Shown here: positions 1 to 6,960 of the stretch, in pieces | How the letters are laid out: each line of letters starts with the position of its first letter | Numbering within the stretch: the stretch's first letter is position 1 | Assembly (NCBI GenBank): GCA_030374735.1 | Contig: JASCIV010000750.1 | Coordinates: 1 to 12,898, forward strand | From: Gracilaria caudata | Taxonomy: Eukaryota; Rhodophyta; Florideophyceae; Gracilariales; Gracilariaceae | Direction of reading: 5' to 3' | DNA length: 12,898 bases | Notes under the pieces: generated by a model | Database searches by the model: none | What the model was told of the DNA's origin: nothing | Seen by the model: only the letters and a program-made list of their open reading frames with translations | Program-made: the position numbers and the translations under genes

Positions 1-55
1 GCTATATGTTCAAAGCCTAACCTGGGCTGACATCCTATATTTCCCGACCCTAAAT

Positions 56-91
56 AGTGCCACCCCCTTTTCCATGGCAAGGGGTGGCACT
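56..91. repeat. Perfect 11-bp inverted repeat (strong hairpin)
   Basis: AGTGCCACCCC (56-66) is the exact reverse complement of GGGGTGGCACT (81-91), separated by 14 nt that contain CCATGG. It lies about 70 bp before the tRNA gene. It could be the 3' end of a transcript entering from the left, a mobile-element end, or an unnamed structured RNA. There is no T-run directly behind it that would make it an intrinsic-type terminator. Confidence 0.8.
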
Positions 92-163
92 GTATAGTAG
101 ACCCCACTGTATGCATGTACAATAAATAAAATGTAAATGTGCACTGATATACGAAGAGCCCTG

Positions 164-236
164 GCCGCTATAGCTCAGTTGGTAGAGCGCTTGACTAGTA
201 ATCAAGAGGTCTCGAGTTCAAATCTCGGTGGTGGCT
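164..236 (+). tRNA. tRNA-Thr (anticodon AGU)
   Basis: This is a complete 73-nt cloverleaf without an intron. The acceptor stem pairs 164-170 (GCCGCTA) with 229-235 (TGGTGGC), using two G-U pairs. The D-arm is GCTC/GAGC (173-176, 185-188). The anticodon stem CTTGA/TCAAG encloses the loop CTAGTAA, with anticodon AGT at 197-199; A34 would be edited to inosine to read ACU, ACC and ACA. The T-arm is TCGAG-TTCAAAT-CTCGG (212-228), and the discriminator is T236. No CCA is encoded, which is normal for a eukaryotic nuclear gene. The internal A-box (TAGCTCAGTTGG) and B-box (GTTCAAATC) serve as the Pol III promoter. T-runs follow directly. Confidence 0.97.
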
Positions 237-239
237 GCG

Positions 240-277
240 TTTTTGGCCAAAAAGCCAAAAACTAAAACCTTTTTTTT
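240..277 (+). terminator. Pol III T-run terminators behind tRNA-Thr
   Basis: Four nt after the tRNA discriminator comes T5 (240-244), which is also the left arm of the palindrome TTTTTGGCCAAAAA (240-253). A second run of eight T follows at 270-277. RNA polymerase III stops at runs of four or more T, so the first is the likely main stop and the second a backup. Confidence 0.75.
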
Positions 278-1031
278 CTCATAATTTTTACAAAAACAGT
301 TCTTGCTGCCCATAAGCCAAAGCCCTCGGGTGTACGAAGCGATGACTCGAGCTTTGCATAACTCACGAGAGCAACGTACCCTTCGGGACACCCTAGAATC
401 TTAAACGAGGCAAGTACAACGAAATGTCATATACGCACTGGAGCAGTATTCATGGCTTCAACTTACCTGAAGTGTTGATGAAGACAAAACTGCCTGCACT
501 CCGTTGACTCAGAACGGGGTGTACACTATACGCTTTGTCAGAATGTGGAATATCTAAATGTGTTCGGTTCGATACATTAGGAAAGGAAAAGGGATGTCCA
601 ACGACACATGTCGCACGCCACATGGTGTCGGATCAATTACGAACCGCTATGGTGCGTCGCTACTTTTCTCTTCCACCTTGGACTTCACTTTAGCTCATAA
701 GGCACCAATCCGTCGTTATCGTGCCTTAGAATCCAGAGAACACCAGAGAGAGGATGCAGCACGATCATATGTTTAAATTAACTCAGTGCAGATCTTACCG
801 TAGTCTTCCGCATGGGCAAAGTTCAACAAGATCTTGCGGCGTGTGCAGCTACTTGTGCATCCTACCTCTTTGTGAATGCTATGTGATGCAGGGATTCTCG
901 GAGGAGCTTACATTGATAATTTCAGAGCTTTCTCTAGAAAAAGATAAGCCGCAAGAGGAAAATCGAAAGAACCTTGAGATTTACTCCTAATCGTTCAAAC
1001 CTTTTTTCGTCTTTGCAATGGTTTCTGTGCT
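278..1031. other. Intergenic, no supported gene
   Basis: Two ATG-initiated frames on the plus strand (558-776, 72 codons; 754-990, 78 codons) overlap each other and show no recognisable domain, signal peptide or splice structure. They are within chance expectation. An imperfect inverted repeat links about 326-341 (CGGGTGTACGAAG) with about 378-396 (CTTCGGGACACCC). Otherwise nothing stands out. Confidence 0.5.
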
Positions 1032-1083
1032 ACGAGCGAGAGAGCGGCTTGCTTTCAAGTCTCACTCGTTCATGAAGCTTCAT
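1032..1083 (-). repeat. Stem-loop plus palindrome in the 3' flank of the zinc-finger gene
   Basis: ACGAGCGAGA (1032-1041) pairs with TCTCACTCGT (1060-1069) at 9 of 10 positions across an 18-nt loop. Right beside it, ATGAAGCTTCAT (1072-1083) is a perfect 12-bp palindrome, 2 bp past the stop codon of the minus-strand zinc-finger gene. In the mRNA these would lie at the very start of the 3' UTR and could act in 3'-end formation or mRNA stability. That role is inferred. Confidence 0.6.
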
Positions 1084-1085
1084 TC

Positions 1086-1895
1086 CTAATTCTTTCCCCT
1101 TTTTACTCGGTTCTGCTGCACATTAAGAGCATGGCACTGAGCCCTATGCTTCGCTTGGGTGCCTCTCATAATCTTTTCCCCGCAATAGCTACATTTCCGC
1201 ACGGAATGAACAGAGTCCATGTGATGCTTGAATGCTCGAAAGTCGGGGGTTTTGAACGAACATTTATAGCACCAATTCTCACCGGCCTTCCTATGCTTGG
1301 AATTCACGTGATACATCAAATTTGCTTCGCGAGCAAGCACCGTTTTACAGTAGATGCATTGATGAGACTCCAATCCGTGAGTGGCTGCACGATGCTGTTT
1401 TATTTCCGAGAAGAGAGAGAAAACTGCGCCACATTGCGGATAAGAACAAGTATACCGAGACTGAGGAGACCGACCGGAAGACGATGCAGTGTGATTGCTG
1501 GGGCCAGGGCTCGAGTTCAGGATGCTGCTAATACTCATCCTTTGGCTTTCTCCTAAATTCCATGCGGATGTGCTTCTTGGCAGTGAGCCCCTTGCTGCAG
1601 CTGAAGAACTTCCAGCACCAGAGCCTGTAGGGTCCAAAAGATATCCAATACCCATTTTTGATGTACTCGAAGCGCCATCCTTTCTTGCATAATGCGGTGA
1701 GCCTGAGCTAGATCCCTGACCGGAACTGCTTGAAGCCCCTTTAGAGGACCTGTTCCTCATTCGATGTGGAGATCTGCTGTCCATGTTCTTGTGTTGTTGC
1801 GAGTCTAGTGAATCTTGCAGGTTTTGCTGGTCTTGTGGGGTTTCGGGTTGTCGGACTTGGTAGGGGGATAGAGCTTGGGCCATGGAGCCGTGCAT
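1086..1895 (-). CDS. C2H2 zinc-finger protein, four fingers
   Basis: The product is probably a nuclear, sequence-specific DNA-binding regulator of 269 residues, or 232 if Met38 is the true start. Residues 1-37 are Gln/Pro-rich. Residues 50-145 are Ser/Gly-rich low complexity with a hydrophobic motif SISSILN at 121-127. Four consecutive fingers follow: C150/C155/H168/H173 (C-X4-C), C180/C183/H196/H201, C209/C212/H225/H230, and a shorter C235/C238/H250/H255 (X11 between the last Cys and first His). The tail is basic (RVKRGK). There is no intron within the frame; the stop is TAG at 1086-1088, and an in-frame TAA sits directly before the first ATG. Start choice is uncertain: Met1 (1895) overlaps a TATAAA sequence, Met5 (1883) has G at +4, and Met38 (1784) has the best context (GAACATGG). 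It is divergent from the other zinc-finger gene at 4613. The family assignment is firm; target and process are unknown. Confidence 0.87.
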   Translation of the reverse strand: MHGSMAQALSPYQVRQPETPQDQQNLQDSLDSQQHKNMDSRSPHRMRNRSSKGASSSSGQGSSSGSPHYARKDGASSTSKMGIGYLLDPTGSGAGSSSAAARGSLPRSTSAWNLGESQRMSISSILNSSPGPSNHTASSSGRSPQSRYTCSYPQCGAVFSLFSEIKQHRAATHGLESHQCIYCKTVLAREANLMYHVNSKHRKAGENWCYKCSFKTPDFRAFKHHMDSVHSVRKCSYCGEKIMRGTQAKHRAQCHALNVQQNRVKRGKN

Positions 1896-1900
1896 TTATA
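1895..1900 (-). promoter_or_regulatory. TATAAA box overlapping the first ATG of the zinc-finger frame
   Basis: On the minus strand the sequence reads CAGTATAAATGCACGG, so TATAAA shares bases with the first in-frame ATG. If this is the working TATA box, transcription would begin about 30 nt further in and the first two ATGs would be lost or marginal. Met38 at 1784 would then lie about 115 nt away, a spacing like that seen for the secreted-protein gene at 11862. Chance occurrence cannot be excluded. Confidence 0.4.
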
Positions 1901-2807
1901 CTGGAAAAGAAGTCGACTCTGTTCGTGCAAAAACTCTTTTTTTGTTTCGAACCATTTCTCAAACAGGCACCAGCGAGAGTACGGAAAAAAATTATGGGGG
2001 AAAAGGATTAGAAGATGATAGATTTGGGGGGCAAGACAAAAGTGAATCAGCCGCTGATTGGCACAACGATAGTTTTCGGTGTCAAAGATGTTACTGCTCG
2101 CTTAAATTTTGGTTGTAGCTTCAACGAATATCGCCAAGCCGCTTCGAGGCCAGCGAGGTTCCAGTTGCTCCAGCACCCTGGTGACCTTTTCCGCGAATGA
2201 GTTCGAAACAATTTTGGTGGAATGACTCTCCATGATACAACCTGTCACATTTACAACAGACATTTCGATGTTGATTTATCGATGGACTGAAAAACGTTAG
2301 CAGGTATTGAAGGATAACAACTTGCTCAATAAAACTGGAGGATTTGGAAGTAAGAGAATATCATTTTCACGTATTGCGTTCTCGTGAGTACATCTCGCCA
2401 GTTTTGAGACACTGACGTTGACAGTACTAGAAAAGAAACTATGATCGAAGTGGTTAGTCTAAAGAGGATGCGTATCACATGTTGCTACGAGCGGAGCAAG
2501 ACTGAAACTGAGCGTAGTTGTAATGTAACTAGTTTCTACGTATGTAGCAATGATGTAAAGACCGCTCAACACATTATATGCGTGTTGCATCGGAAGTAGC
2601 CAACCACTGCCTATGGCACTACTACTACCACCGCTGCAAATTCTCTCGAGAAGCAGAAAGGTTCAGAATTTATTTCAAGACTTCAATCATGTAATGCCAT
2701 CCGGTATAGTACACTCGTGAGAGGTAGTGGGTTTTGTAATGCATATGGCGGTAGATTTCATAAGACAGAAAGACTTCATGGCTGCGAATGCACGTACATG
2801 TGACTCC

Positions 2808-3170
2808 TTACCAGGCAGACGCTGCTACAAAGAACGATATTGCTGAATCGCAGATAATCAATATGGTGGGATGGAAGCTAGACGGGTGGAGAGAAGTGAA
2901 GCCTCGAGGCCGCACAAAGAGACAACACTGACAAGAGGGAAGCGGCAGACATGGTCCGAGCCAATCGACAGCGAACAGCACGGCATAGCGCAGTATTGTC
3001 GTCAGACAAATGCCGCATAACTTTTTGTCAGGCCAGAGGTGCAGCTGACAGCCTTTGGTACAGGTACGCATATGCGCAACAAAGAAAGTTGCTGCGTGGC
3101 CAGGTGTATCGCTGAGATTCTTTATGCAAAGCGGACACAGCCTTTGCAAAAATGGCAGCCACAATGACAT
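2808..3170 (-). CDS. Hypothetical frame with a Cys2-His-Cys (UBZ4-like) pattern
   Basis: This is an ATG-initiated 120-codon frame. Its first 35 residues contain C-P-L-C (12-15), then H33 and C37 (HMRTC), giving C-X2-C-X17-H-X3-C. That order of ligands resembles ubiquitin-binding zinc fingers of the Rad18/SLX4 type, although the spacer is longer than the usual 10-15. More Cys follow (C41, C52, C55). The rest, from about residue 58, is hydrophobic and Pro/Ser-rich and resembles nothing; it may be intron read-through. An upstream TAG lies three codons before the ATG. It overlaps open frames on both strands, so it may be a shadow or a single exon. The function is not asserted. Confidence 0.15.
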   Translation of the reverse strand: MSLWLPFLQRLCPLCIKNLSDTPGHAATFFVAHMRTCTKGCQLHLWPDKKLCGICLTTILRYAVLFAVDWLGPCLPLPSCQCCLFVRPRGFTSLHPSSFHPTILIICDSAISFFVAASAW

Positions 3171-4406
3171 GTTATTGCGCTAGACGTCTGCCACCTAATC
3201 GAGACGCACTTTTTCTCCAGTTTCTGTCGTGGGTAAACGAGCGCCTTCACCGCCGTCGACGTCGTCCGAGAGCGTGGGCCGCTTACGGGTGCGGATTGGA
3301 GGCGCCCAAACACCCAAGTGCTTTTCCTTCCAATCAAACTGCGCGCTGCATTGATGCCCACCCGCCAATAGTGGAACGCCCGGCTATGACTCGACCTACA
3401 CATCGAAGAAAGTTTGTATGAACACCCTCCTACAACATCTACTCAGTCTAGTGGGAAGTCTCATAGCTGTGTTCATGTTTGGTTACCAAGCCTGCCACAC
3501 CGGATAATCCGCAGGCGCAAGAAAGAGTGACTCACTGGTGCTATTCGGTAACTCCTCTTCTGCTCACCATGTCGCATCAAATTGATGGCGCATGCAGCCT
3601 CTTTTTTCTCCTCAGCAGGCTCACCTTTGACGCATGTTTCGCAATCACACTCCTGAAGGTATTGAGGAGCTAAAGTCCTTCTTTTTGCAAGTGTCCTGCA
3701 CTGACGACGTTCCTCCCTGGGGGATATCCCCCCGCTCCCCACCTCTCCTGCCAGCCCATTTTGCCTAATCACCCCTTTGACACGCATATTCACACGGGAC
3801 CACTTTTGCTTCGAGAAATTTCTTGTGCTCCACACCAAGCGTACTCAACATCTACGTTTCTGCCCACCCTCATTTAATTCTCAGACGCTCTCTACCATGC
3901 AAATCCACTCTGAATGCAGTATTACATCTTGTCAATTCGAAGCAATGTGGAAACTTTCGCGAGAGAACCTGACGACACACGTTTTGGAATACGGTCATGT
4001 TTGCCACCTATTCACGTTAGACAATCAGAACATTTGTCGCCCGGCGAACTTCCGCCTATCAGAAGCGGCTTACTGGTAACCTATCGTTATGTATTCACAT
4101 TAAACGTAATTATCCTCTCAACAATAACCTTTGCAATCGGGTATCCCCAAACACAGCGGACGACATAGTCATCTGCGAAAAAAACTCTATCTCGTCTTTC
4201 GTACCACGTAGACGCATCGTGCATGATACTGCGCTCTACCATTTAAGCGCTTTCCCAAAAAAACTCACGTCAAGTTTGTGGCTATCCATTCATTTTCCGA
4301 CTTTACTTTGATCAATTACAACTGCCTATGAATGAAAACTCTCAATGCTTGACCTCACAGAACGCCGTGTATACACGTACAATACTGCCCGTTTATCAGC
4401 CCTCAC

Positions 4407-4435
4407 AAAAAAAACTTTTTCACCCCCCCCCCCCC
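4407..4435. repeat. Homopolymer cluster A8 / T5 / C13
   Basis: A run of eight A (4407-4414), then C, five T (4416-4420), CA and thirteen C (4423-4435), about 180 bp before the start codon of the two-finger gene. The poly-C strand is a potential length-variable tract and the opposite strand a G13 run able to form a quadruplex-like structure. It sits just before the TATA-like box. Confidence 0.85.
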
Positions 4436-4467
4436 TGAATTATTTAGAACTGTCTCGAACTTACCCC

Positions 4468-4475
4468 TTTAAATA
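4468..4475 (+). promoter_or_regulatory. TATA-like box of the two-finger zinc-finger gene
   Basis: TTTAAATA lies 138-145 nt before the chosen ATG (4613), followed by a pyrimidine-rich leader (about 4485-4600, rich in CTCC, TTCT and CCCCTCCT). The distance matches that of the TATA boxes proposed for the other zinc-finger gene and the secreted-protein gene. Assignment is by position only. Confidence 0.4.
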
Positions 4476-4612
4476 CCCAGAGTCATTCCATTTCTTTGCT
4501 CAACTCCCCGCCGTCAACTTCTGCATTTACGGCCACTACCATCTCTGTGTTTCAAAATCCGCTCCTTCTCGTCAGTACCCCCTCCTGTTCCTGGGCATCG
4601 ATTTCGTACTTA

Positions 4613-5373
4613 ATGTCCGGAAATCGCAAGAATCTGTCTCTGCCGGGCATCTACACAATTCGCAAGGCAGGTCACGATCGTGGGACTTCCAGGACTCATC
4701 AAACACTAAGTAGATCCGCTCGCCTTCCAGGGCCCAGTGCTGGGCCTTCTTCATCAAGCACAGACGCTCACCTCGACTCCCCCTCGAGAGATTCTTCTCA
4801 AGAACATGAAGCTAAACTGACCAGAACGACATCGGAACACGTTTCTTCATCTTCGAGGTCTATCGGTCGCACGGAAAACACCCGCCTCCCTTCGATAAAC
4901 GAAGTATTGAGAGGTGTTCAAAGCAACTCATCGGCTCTCACTCGAACCCAGTCCATGCACAGGAGTTCTACACGTTCCAACAACAACTCGCCTTCCCTAC
5001 AGCAACAGGAACGCTTAAAACACTCTGGGAAGGGTAGAAAACGACTCTACGTTTGCTCTCGATGCACTCGTACTTTCACGAGAAAGTCTGATGCCAGCAA
5101 ACATGAACGTGTTGTACACGACAAAGTAATTGAAAGTCAGTGTGGTCTATGTAATAGGCAGTTTACCCGAAAGGACTATTGTTATGTACGTTTTCGCCTC
5201 TCCAAGAGAGTGAGTCAAAACCCTCGCTTCGAAATAATTTCCCAACTCTAACCTTCTCAAGAATGTTCTGCTCCAAACAGAAACACATAAAATCCATTCA
5301 TGGTCTCGAGCCGAAAGCAAGCATGTGTGGGTTCCCCAAAGGCAACCCACCAGAAGACCCCCATCCCAGCTGA
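4613..5373 (+). CDS. C2H2 zinc-finger protein, two fingers, intron-split (exons 4613-5185, 5281-5373)
   Basis: Likely a nuclear DNA-binding regulator. Exon 1 supplies 191 codons: a Ser/Arg/Thr-rich low-complexity N-terminus, the motif LPSINEVL at 92-99, a basic cluster GKGRKR (139-144, possible nuclear localisation signal), finger 1 (C148/C151/H164/H169), and the two Cys of finger 2 (C177, C180). Exon 2 supplies H193 and H198. With the intron removed, finger 2 is exactly C-X2-C-X12-H-X4-H. The junction lies between recognition-helix positions 5 and 6, so the base-contacting Lys192 comes from exon 2. Both helices begin F-T-R-K. Start: 4613 is the first in-frame ATG after the pyrimidine-rich leader. 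The frame is open further upstream to about 4496 but without another ATG. The 3' end is uncertain: the plain reading ends at TGA 5371-5373 (221 aa), while a second plausible intron (5327-5406) would extend the gene to 5543 (251 aa). Identity as a C2H2 gene is firm. Confidence 0.88.
5186..5280 (+). other. Spliceosomal intron, 95 nt, phase 0, inside finger 2
   Basis: The donor is GTACGT (5186-5191) and the acceptor ends AAACAG (5280). A branch-site match CTAAC (5248-5252) has its A at 5251, 29 nt before the acceptor end. Without splicing the frame runs on to a stop at about 5251 and finger 2 lacks both His. With splicing both ligands appear at the exact family spacing. An AAG nearer the branch site is skipped in favour of CAG. 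Confidence 0.9.
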
Positions 5374-5406
5374 CGGCTTTATCCAAAGATTGTCAAAAGC
5401 GCTCAG
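5327..5406 (+). other. Possible second intron, 80 nt, phase 1
   Basis: Donor GTGGGT (5327-5332), branch match CTGAC (5370-5374, A at 5373) and acceptor CTCAG ending at 5406, 33 nt from the branch A. Joining 5326 to 5407 keeps the frame and continues through an open stretch to a TGA at 5541-5543. That would replace the 16-residue tail after Ser-Met with about 45 Ser/Glu-containing residues. The geometry closely copies the first intron. It may be constitutive, alternative, or chance. Confidence 0.4.
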
Positions 5407-5543
5407 ATTCTTCGAGCAGAACTCGCGGAAGCAAACTTAGTAATGAATGGGCTGCATTTCTGAATGAGCAAAGTTTTTCATGGGAGACCTCCATCGAATC
5501 TATCAGTGATGAAATCAGAACCACGTCGTTAATTATAGTTTGA

Positions 5544-5831
5544 AATTGAAACAAAGTTTTGTTGAAGTCATTACAGTCTGGTGGAAAAGGATTGGGAATG
5601 TGTTCGGTGCCTCGACTATAGTTAAGACACATTGTTCTCCCCACTGGGGATGAAGATGTATTCGATGTCACTTGTATCAATAATAGACTCGAGTATGTTA
5701 ATGGTAAACCAGTTTACTTCCTCACAAAGTGCCCTTGCGTCACCTCACGTGGTCATAAGGAGCCGAACAGAGAAAACATACATGCTACGAAGGTGAGCAT
5801 TTCAACTCAGGTCTGCATTGCACGTTTGACT
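5544..5831. other. Intergenic, convergent gene tails
   Basis: This lies between the plus-strand zinc-finger gene and the minus-strand ankyrin-like frame. A 95-codon minus frame (5393-5680) starts only at TTG, overlaps the possible third exon of the zinc-finger gene, and shows no domain. No canonical AATAAA is seen. Confidence 0.4.
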
Positions 5832-6314
5832 TTAGCCCTTCACAGTCTCAATAGCGACCGCCTCCTCCCCTCCCCAAAATAGAAATCGAGGGGCTTGATG
5901 TCCAGGCATATTCAAATTTGCCGAGAACAGAATGCAACATACAAACGATGGGTTAGTTTTTAGCGCACTATGAAGTGGAGTGTACTCACAACATGAGTAT
6001 GTGCAGGATGTAGAATAGCAGCAGAGCATCTGGGGAACGATTCTATATTTCCCATAAACCACCAGCCACGTCAGAGGGCCTTTTCTATGCTCTGTCCCAG
6101 GTTGCGCCTGGCGAAGACATGTCTGATCACACGCTTCTGAGAGCGTGAACATGCTAAATATAGACAAATTGACAGTTGCGTGCAGGATCAACAAAACTAC
6201 ATTCATTGGTAACGGGAGAGAATCTCGTCTGTTCTTGAACCGATAAGATGTGCTCGTCTGTGAGAAATGCAACAGATTACTGACCAAAGTGTTGGTTTGT
6301 TCTACGAAAATCAA
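5832..6314 (-). pseudogene. Ankyrin-repeat-like open frame (exon or gene relic)
   Basis: A 160-codon stop-free minus-strand frame; the first ATG is codon 37 (6204-6206). Residues 79-97 (GPLTWLVVYGKYRIVPQML) follow the ankyrin register T-P-L-H-x-A-A-x-x-G-x-x-x-I-V-x-x-L-L position by position (Pro80, Leu81, Gly88, Ile92, Val93, Leu97). Residues 112-130 start with a canonical TPLHSAL and end ILF, followed by SANLN in the place of GADVN. A weaker copy may precede at about 41-63. The linker between the two clear repeats is about two residues short. Ankyrin repeats are 33-residue protein-binding modules. Only two repeats in an isolated frame, without a good start or other domain, suggest either one exon of a larger gene or a decaying copy. 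A frame of this length could arise by chance in this window, so the repeat register carries the argument. Confidence 0.42.
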
Positions 6315-6589
6315 GGTGAAGTTTCTGATGTTCCATGCCCGCGGCTTAGCCTTTTAGATCCTTGGACCAAGTATATCTGGCGTTCTAACGTTTGAGAGGT
6401 GATTGAGAGTCAGAATAGTGACTGTCTGCCGGCTCGAAGCTCTCATTGGGGCCGTACATCATGCGCAACATCAGCTCGGACGGAGAATTCACAGGGAAAG
6501 AAAAGGGGATCAAGGTTGTGCTTCCCATGGCATGCTTTGACACCTTACCAGCTGTAATTGGTGTTGAAAACTGAAACAATACCAATAAC

Positions 6590-6960
6590 TTACAGCTCAG
6601 AAGTGATTCATCTTAAACAGCGCTCCATGTCATTCGGTCCAGCATAGGCAAGAAGGACTTCCACTGGCAACCTCTAGGTGTATACCCCTAGCATCCAGGT
6701 GGCGGCAGGAACTCTTCCTTGTCCGTCTATCCAATCAGACATTTTCAAAAAGCAACATCGTAGCACTTACGAAAGAATCAGAACCCAAAATATTTCTGTG
6801 GATCAAGGCGTCTCTTTGAGTTCAGAGCGATTCACATATGCCACTGAAGGCTGCGCCCCGCGGCCTACTGCCTACTGCCAAGCTGCTTCGGAGCCCCAAT
6901 TCGGTGTCCGAACTTATCCAGGGAGACACGCCGCACCGTCATGGACTGCATTCCACACCT
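6590..6960 (-). pseudogene. Broken ankyrin-like remnants upstream of the ankyrin frame
   Basis: Read on the minus strand, short stretches in different frames resemble ankyrin pieces interrupted by stops. Examples are VWNAVHDGAACLPG (about 6920-6958), DWIDGQGRVPAATW followed by a TAG (about 6690-6735), and VEVLLAYAGPND (about 6625-6662), where GPN would replace the usual GAD. This would fit an eroded repeat gene running into 5832-6314, or exons separated by introns. The match is loose and found by eye, so treat it as a hint. Confidence 0.2.

Larger units (their letters stand above)
1901..4467. other. Long gene-poor interval between two divergent zinc-finger genes
   Basis: No confident gene is present. 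A GC- and CpG-rich patch at about 3230-3390 keeps several frames open on both strands (3152-3421 + with a good ATG context, 3122-3403 -, 2808-3170 -), so none can be chosen by openness alone. An AATAAA occurs at about 2325 on the plus strand without a gene before it. The plus strand from about 3720 to 4600 is strongly pyrimidine-rich. Confidence 0.45.

Noticed and set aside
558..990. Two small plus-strand frames after the tRNA gene
   Set aside because: They overlap each other, are short, and lack any domain or conserved feature that can be seen.
1131..1692. Plus-strand frames opposite the four-finger gene
   Set aside because: They are antisense shadows of a frame with four clear C2H2 fingers.
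3152..3421. 89-codon plus-strand frame with a good ATG context
   Set aside because: The Arg run comes from a CpG-rich low-complexity block, and equally open frames exist on the minus strand. Nothing is recognisable.
3473..3838. 121-codon minus-strand frame with CDCETC
   Set aside because: It starts at TTG. The basic/Glu-rich composition mirrors the pyrimidine-rich opposite strand, and no domain is identifiable.
4345..4713. 122-codon ATG frame on the plus strand
   Set aside because: It crosses the poly-C tract and the TATA-like box and overlaps the zinc-finger exon in another frame. No domain is visible.
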